Assembly: GCA_041746415.1 (NCBI GenBank)
Contig: JBGTHB010000175.1
Span: 1-13,982 of the forward strand
Length of the DNA stretch: 13,982 nt
Origin: JBGTHB01 sp041746415
GTDB lineage: Bacteria; Pseudomonadota; Gammaproteobacteria; Coxiellales; Coxiellaceae
Direction: 5' to 3'
Shown here: positions 13,301 through 13,982 of the stretch, piece by piece
How the letters are laid out: each line of letters begins with the position of its first letter
How positions within the stretch are numbered: position 1 is the stretch's first letter
Translations under genes and position numbers: made by a program
The notes under the pieces: model-generated
The model's database searches: none
What the model was told of the DNA's origin: nothing
Seen by the model: only the letters and a program-made list of their open reading frames with translations

Positions 13301-13684
13301 ATGAATCATAGAAAAATTGGTAGAAAGTTAAATCGCACCACAGCGCATCGTGAAGCTATGTTTCGTAACATGGGCGCGTCCTTGTTGCAGCATGAAGTGA
13401 TTAAAACAACTTTACCTAAAGCAAAAGAATTGCGACGTGTTATTGAACCGTTAATTACATTAGCAAAAAATGACACCGTAGCAAATCGCCGTTTGGCCTT
13501 TGCGCGTTTACGCGATAAAGTAGCAGTAAAAAAATTATTTGATGACGTGGCAGCACGTTGTAAATCACGTCCCGGCGGATACACGCGTGTATTAAAGTGT
13601 GGCTTTCGTGATGGTGATAACGCCCCAATGGCCATCGTTGAATTAGTGGATCGCGAGCGTGACTTTGCTGAAGCAGCAGAATAA
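13301..13684 (+). CDS. rplQ: 50S ribosomal protein L17
   Basis: L17 binds 23S rRNA near the exit tunnel, beside L22 and L32. The 127 residues equal the E. coli length. Conserved blocks are MNHRKIGRKLNRTTAHREAM, HEVIKTTLPKAKELRRVIEP, ANRRLAFARLRD and YTRVLKCGFRDGDNAPMA. AGGA at 13290-13293 is the ribosome binding site, seven bases before ATG. It follows rpoA by 24 bases and is the last gene of the alpha operon, closed by a strong terminator 19 bases later. Confidence 0.98.
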   Translation: MNHRKIGRKLNRTTAHREAMFRNMGASLLQHEVIKTTLPKAKELRRVIEPLITLAKNDTVANRRLAFARLRDKVAVKKLFDDVAARCKSRPGGYTRVLKCGFRDGDNAPMAIVELVDRERDFAEAAE

Positions 13685-13703
13685 GATTTAAAGACGCATT
13701 TTC

Positions 13704-13730
13704 AAAAGCCGGGTAAAGCCCGGCTTTTTA
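13704..13730. terminator. Strong terminator after rplQ, possibly bidirectional
   Basis: AAAAGCCGGG (13704-13713) pairs perfectly with CCCGGCTTTT (13719-13728) around the loop TAAAG, ending in a T-run for the + strand. On the minus strand the same hairpin ends in four T bases, so it may also stop transcription of the convergent gene at 13771-13982. It marks the end of the supercluster. Confidence 0.92.
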
Positions 13731-13770
13731 ATAACCTTTTGCAGCCAATCAATAGATTTTAAACAGGCTC

Positions 13771-13982
13771 TTAAGTTTGTGGCCCTAGTTTTTTCTTCTT
13801 CCAATAAGGCGGAAAAACTTTACTAATAAATGCACCAACAACCCAACTGCCATTGCTGACAAGAGTGTAAATAGTGCGGTTGAATAACGGATTGCGCACA
13901 TGCCAGAAATCCACAGCAGCCGTTAATAAAAACAAAATGCCCCAGACGAGAGTTAAAATATCATTGATCTGAAGAAATAATG
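13771..13982 (-). CDS. Unidentified membrane protein, C-terminal 69 residues (partial)
   Basis: An open frame enters from the right edge on the minus strand and stops at TAA (13773-13771). I do not recognise the family. The visible 69 residues contain one clear hydrophobic segment (ILTLVWGILFLLTAAVDFW, about residues 8-26 of the visible part) and a second, shorter one (WVVGAFISKVFPPYW, 46-60), then a basic tail KKKKLGPQT. This suggests an inner-membrane protein with the C-terminus in the cytoplasm by the positive-inside rule. The gene converges on rplQ and is unrelated to the ribosomal cluster. The start and most of the protein lie outside the window. That it is a real gene is inferred from the open frame, its composition and the shared terminator. 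Confidence 0.6.
   Translation of the reverse strand, partial: LFLQINDILTLVWGILFLLTAAVDFWHVRNPLFNRTIYTLVSNGSWVVGAFISKVFPPYWKKKKLGPQT

Noticed and set aside
1..13982. Mobile elements, CRISPR arrays, tRNA or rRNA genes, phage or defence genes
   Set aside because: Searched by eye on both strands; the cluster is densely packed with core genes and no such structure was seen.

Overview
The window holds a near-complete, canonically ordered bacterial ribosomal protein supercluster (S10, spc and alpha operons), read entirely on the + strand. It is bounded by the 3' end of a tuf gene on the left and the 3' end of an unrelated minus-strand membrane protein gene on the right. The protein sequences (L2, L16, S3, SecY and the RpoA C-terminal domain) are clearly proteobacterial and most like Gammaproteobacteria. 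The DNA is moderately AT-rich. The tuf-rpsJ junction and the moderate divergence from E. coli would fit a Legionellales-like or other non-enteric gammaproteobacterium, but the lineage is an inference and cannot be fixed from this window.

Layout: tuf end (2-142) and its intrinsic terminator. S10 operon: rpsJ-rplC-rplD-rplW-rplB-rpsS-rplV-rpsC-rplP-rpmC-rpsQ (221-5142). A 78-base gap with an extended -10 promoter. spc operon: rplN-rplX-rplE-rpsN-rpsH-rplF-rplR-rpsE-rpmD-rplO-secY-rpmJ (5221-10743). A 75-base gap with a weak terminator-like hairpin. alpha operon: rpsM-rpsK-rpsD-rpoA-rplQ (10819-13684). A strong, possibly bidirectional terminator (13704-13730). Finally a convergent partial gene (13771-13982). 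Two small points need care: rplB starts at 2137 and rpmD at 8651, not at longer upstream in-frame GTG codons, and the 37-residue rpmJ gene (10630-10743) is easily missed.

The genes work together as the core ribosome-building unit, coupled to transcription (RpoA) and to membrane protein export (SecY). Tight coupling is seen directly: stop/start overlaps of the TAATG type at six junctions (rplC/rplD, rpsS/rplV, rplP/rpmC, rpmC/rpsQ, rplE/rpsN, rpmD/rplO), the ATGA type at two (rplD/rplW, rplF/rplR), and longer overlaps at rpsC/rplP (17 bases) and rplO/secY (8 bases).

I found no new genetic system, mobile element, CRISPR array or foreign cargo. The points worth a second look are local. A long-form S14 carries a complete Cys-Cys-Cys-His zinc-type quartet. 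S11 is unusually divergent at conserved positions. rpsJ has a duplicated start region with a three-codon in-frame micro-ORF and no Shine-Dalgarno sequence. There is no room for an E. coli-style S10 leader. An inverted repeat brackets the spc -10 element.
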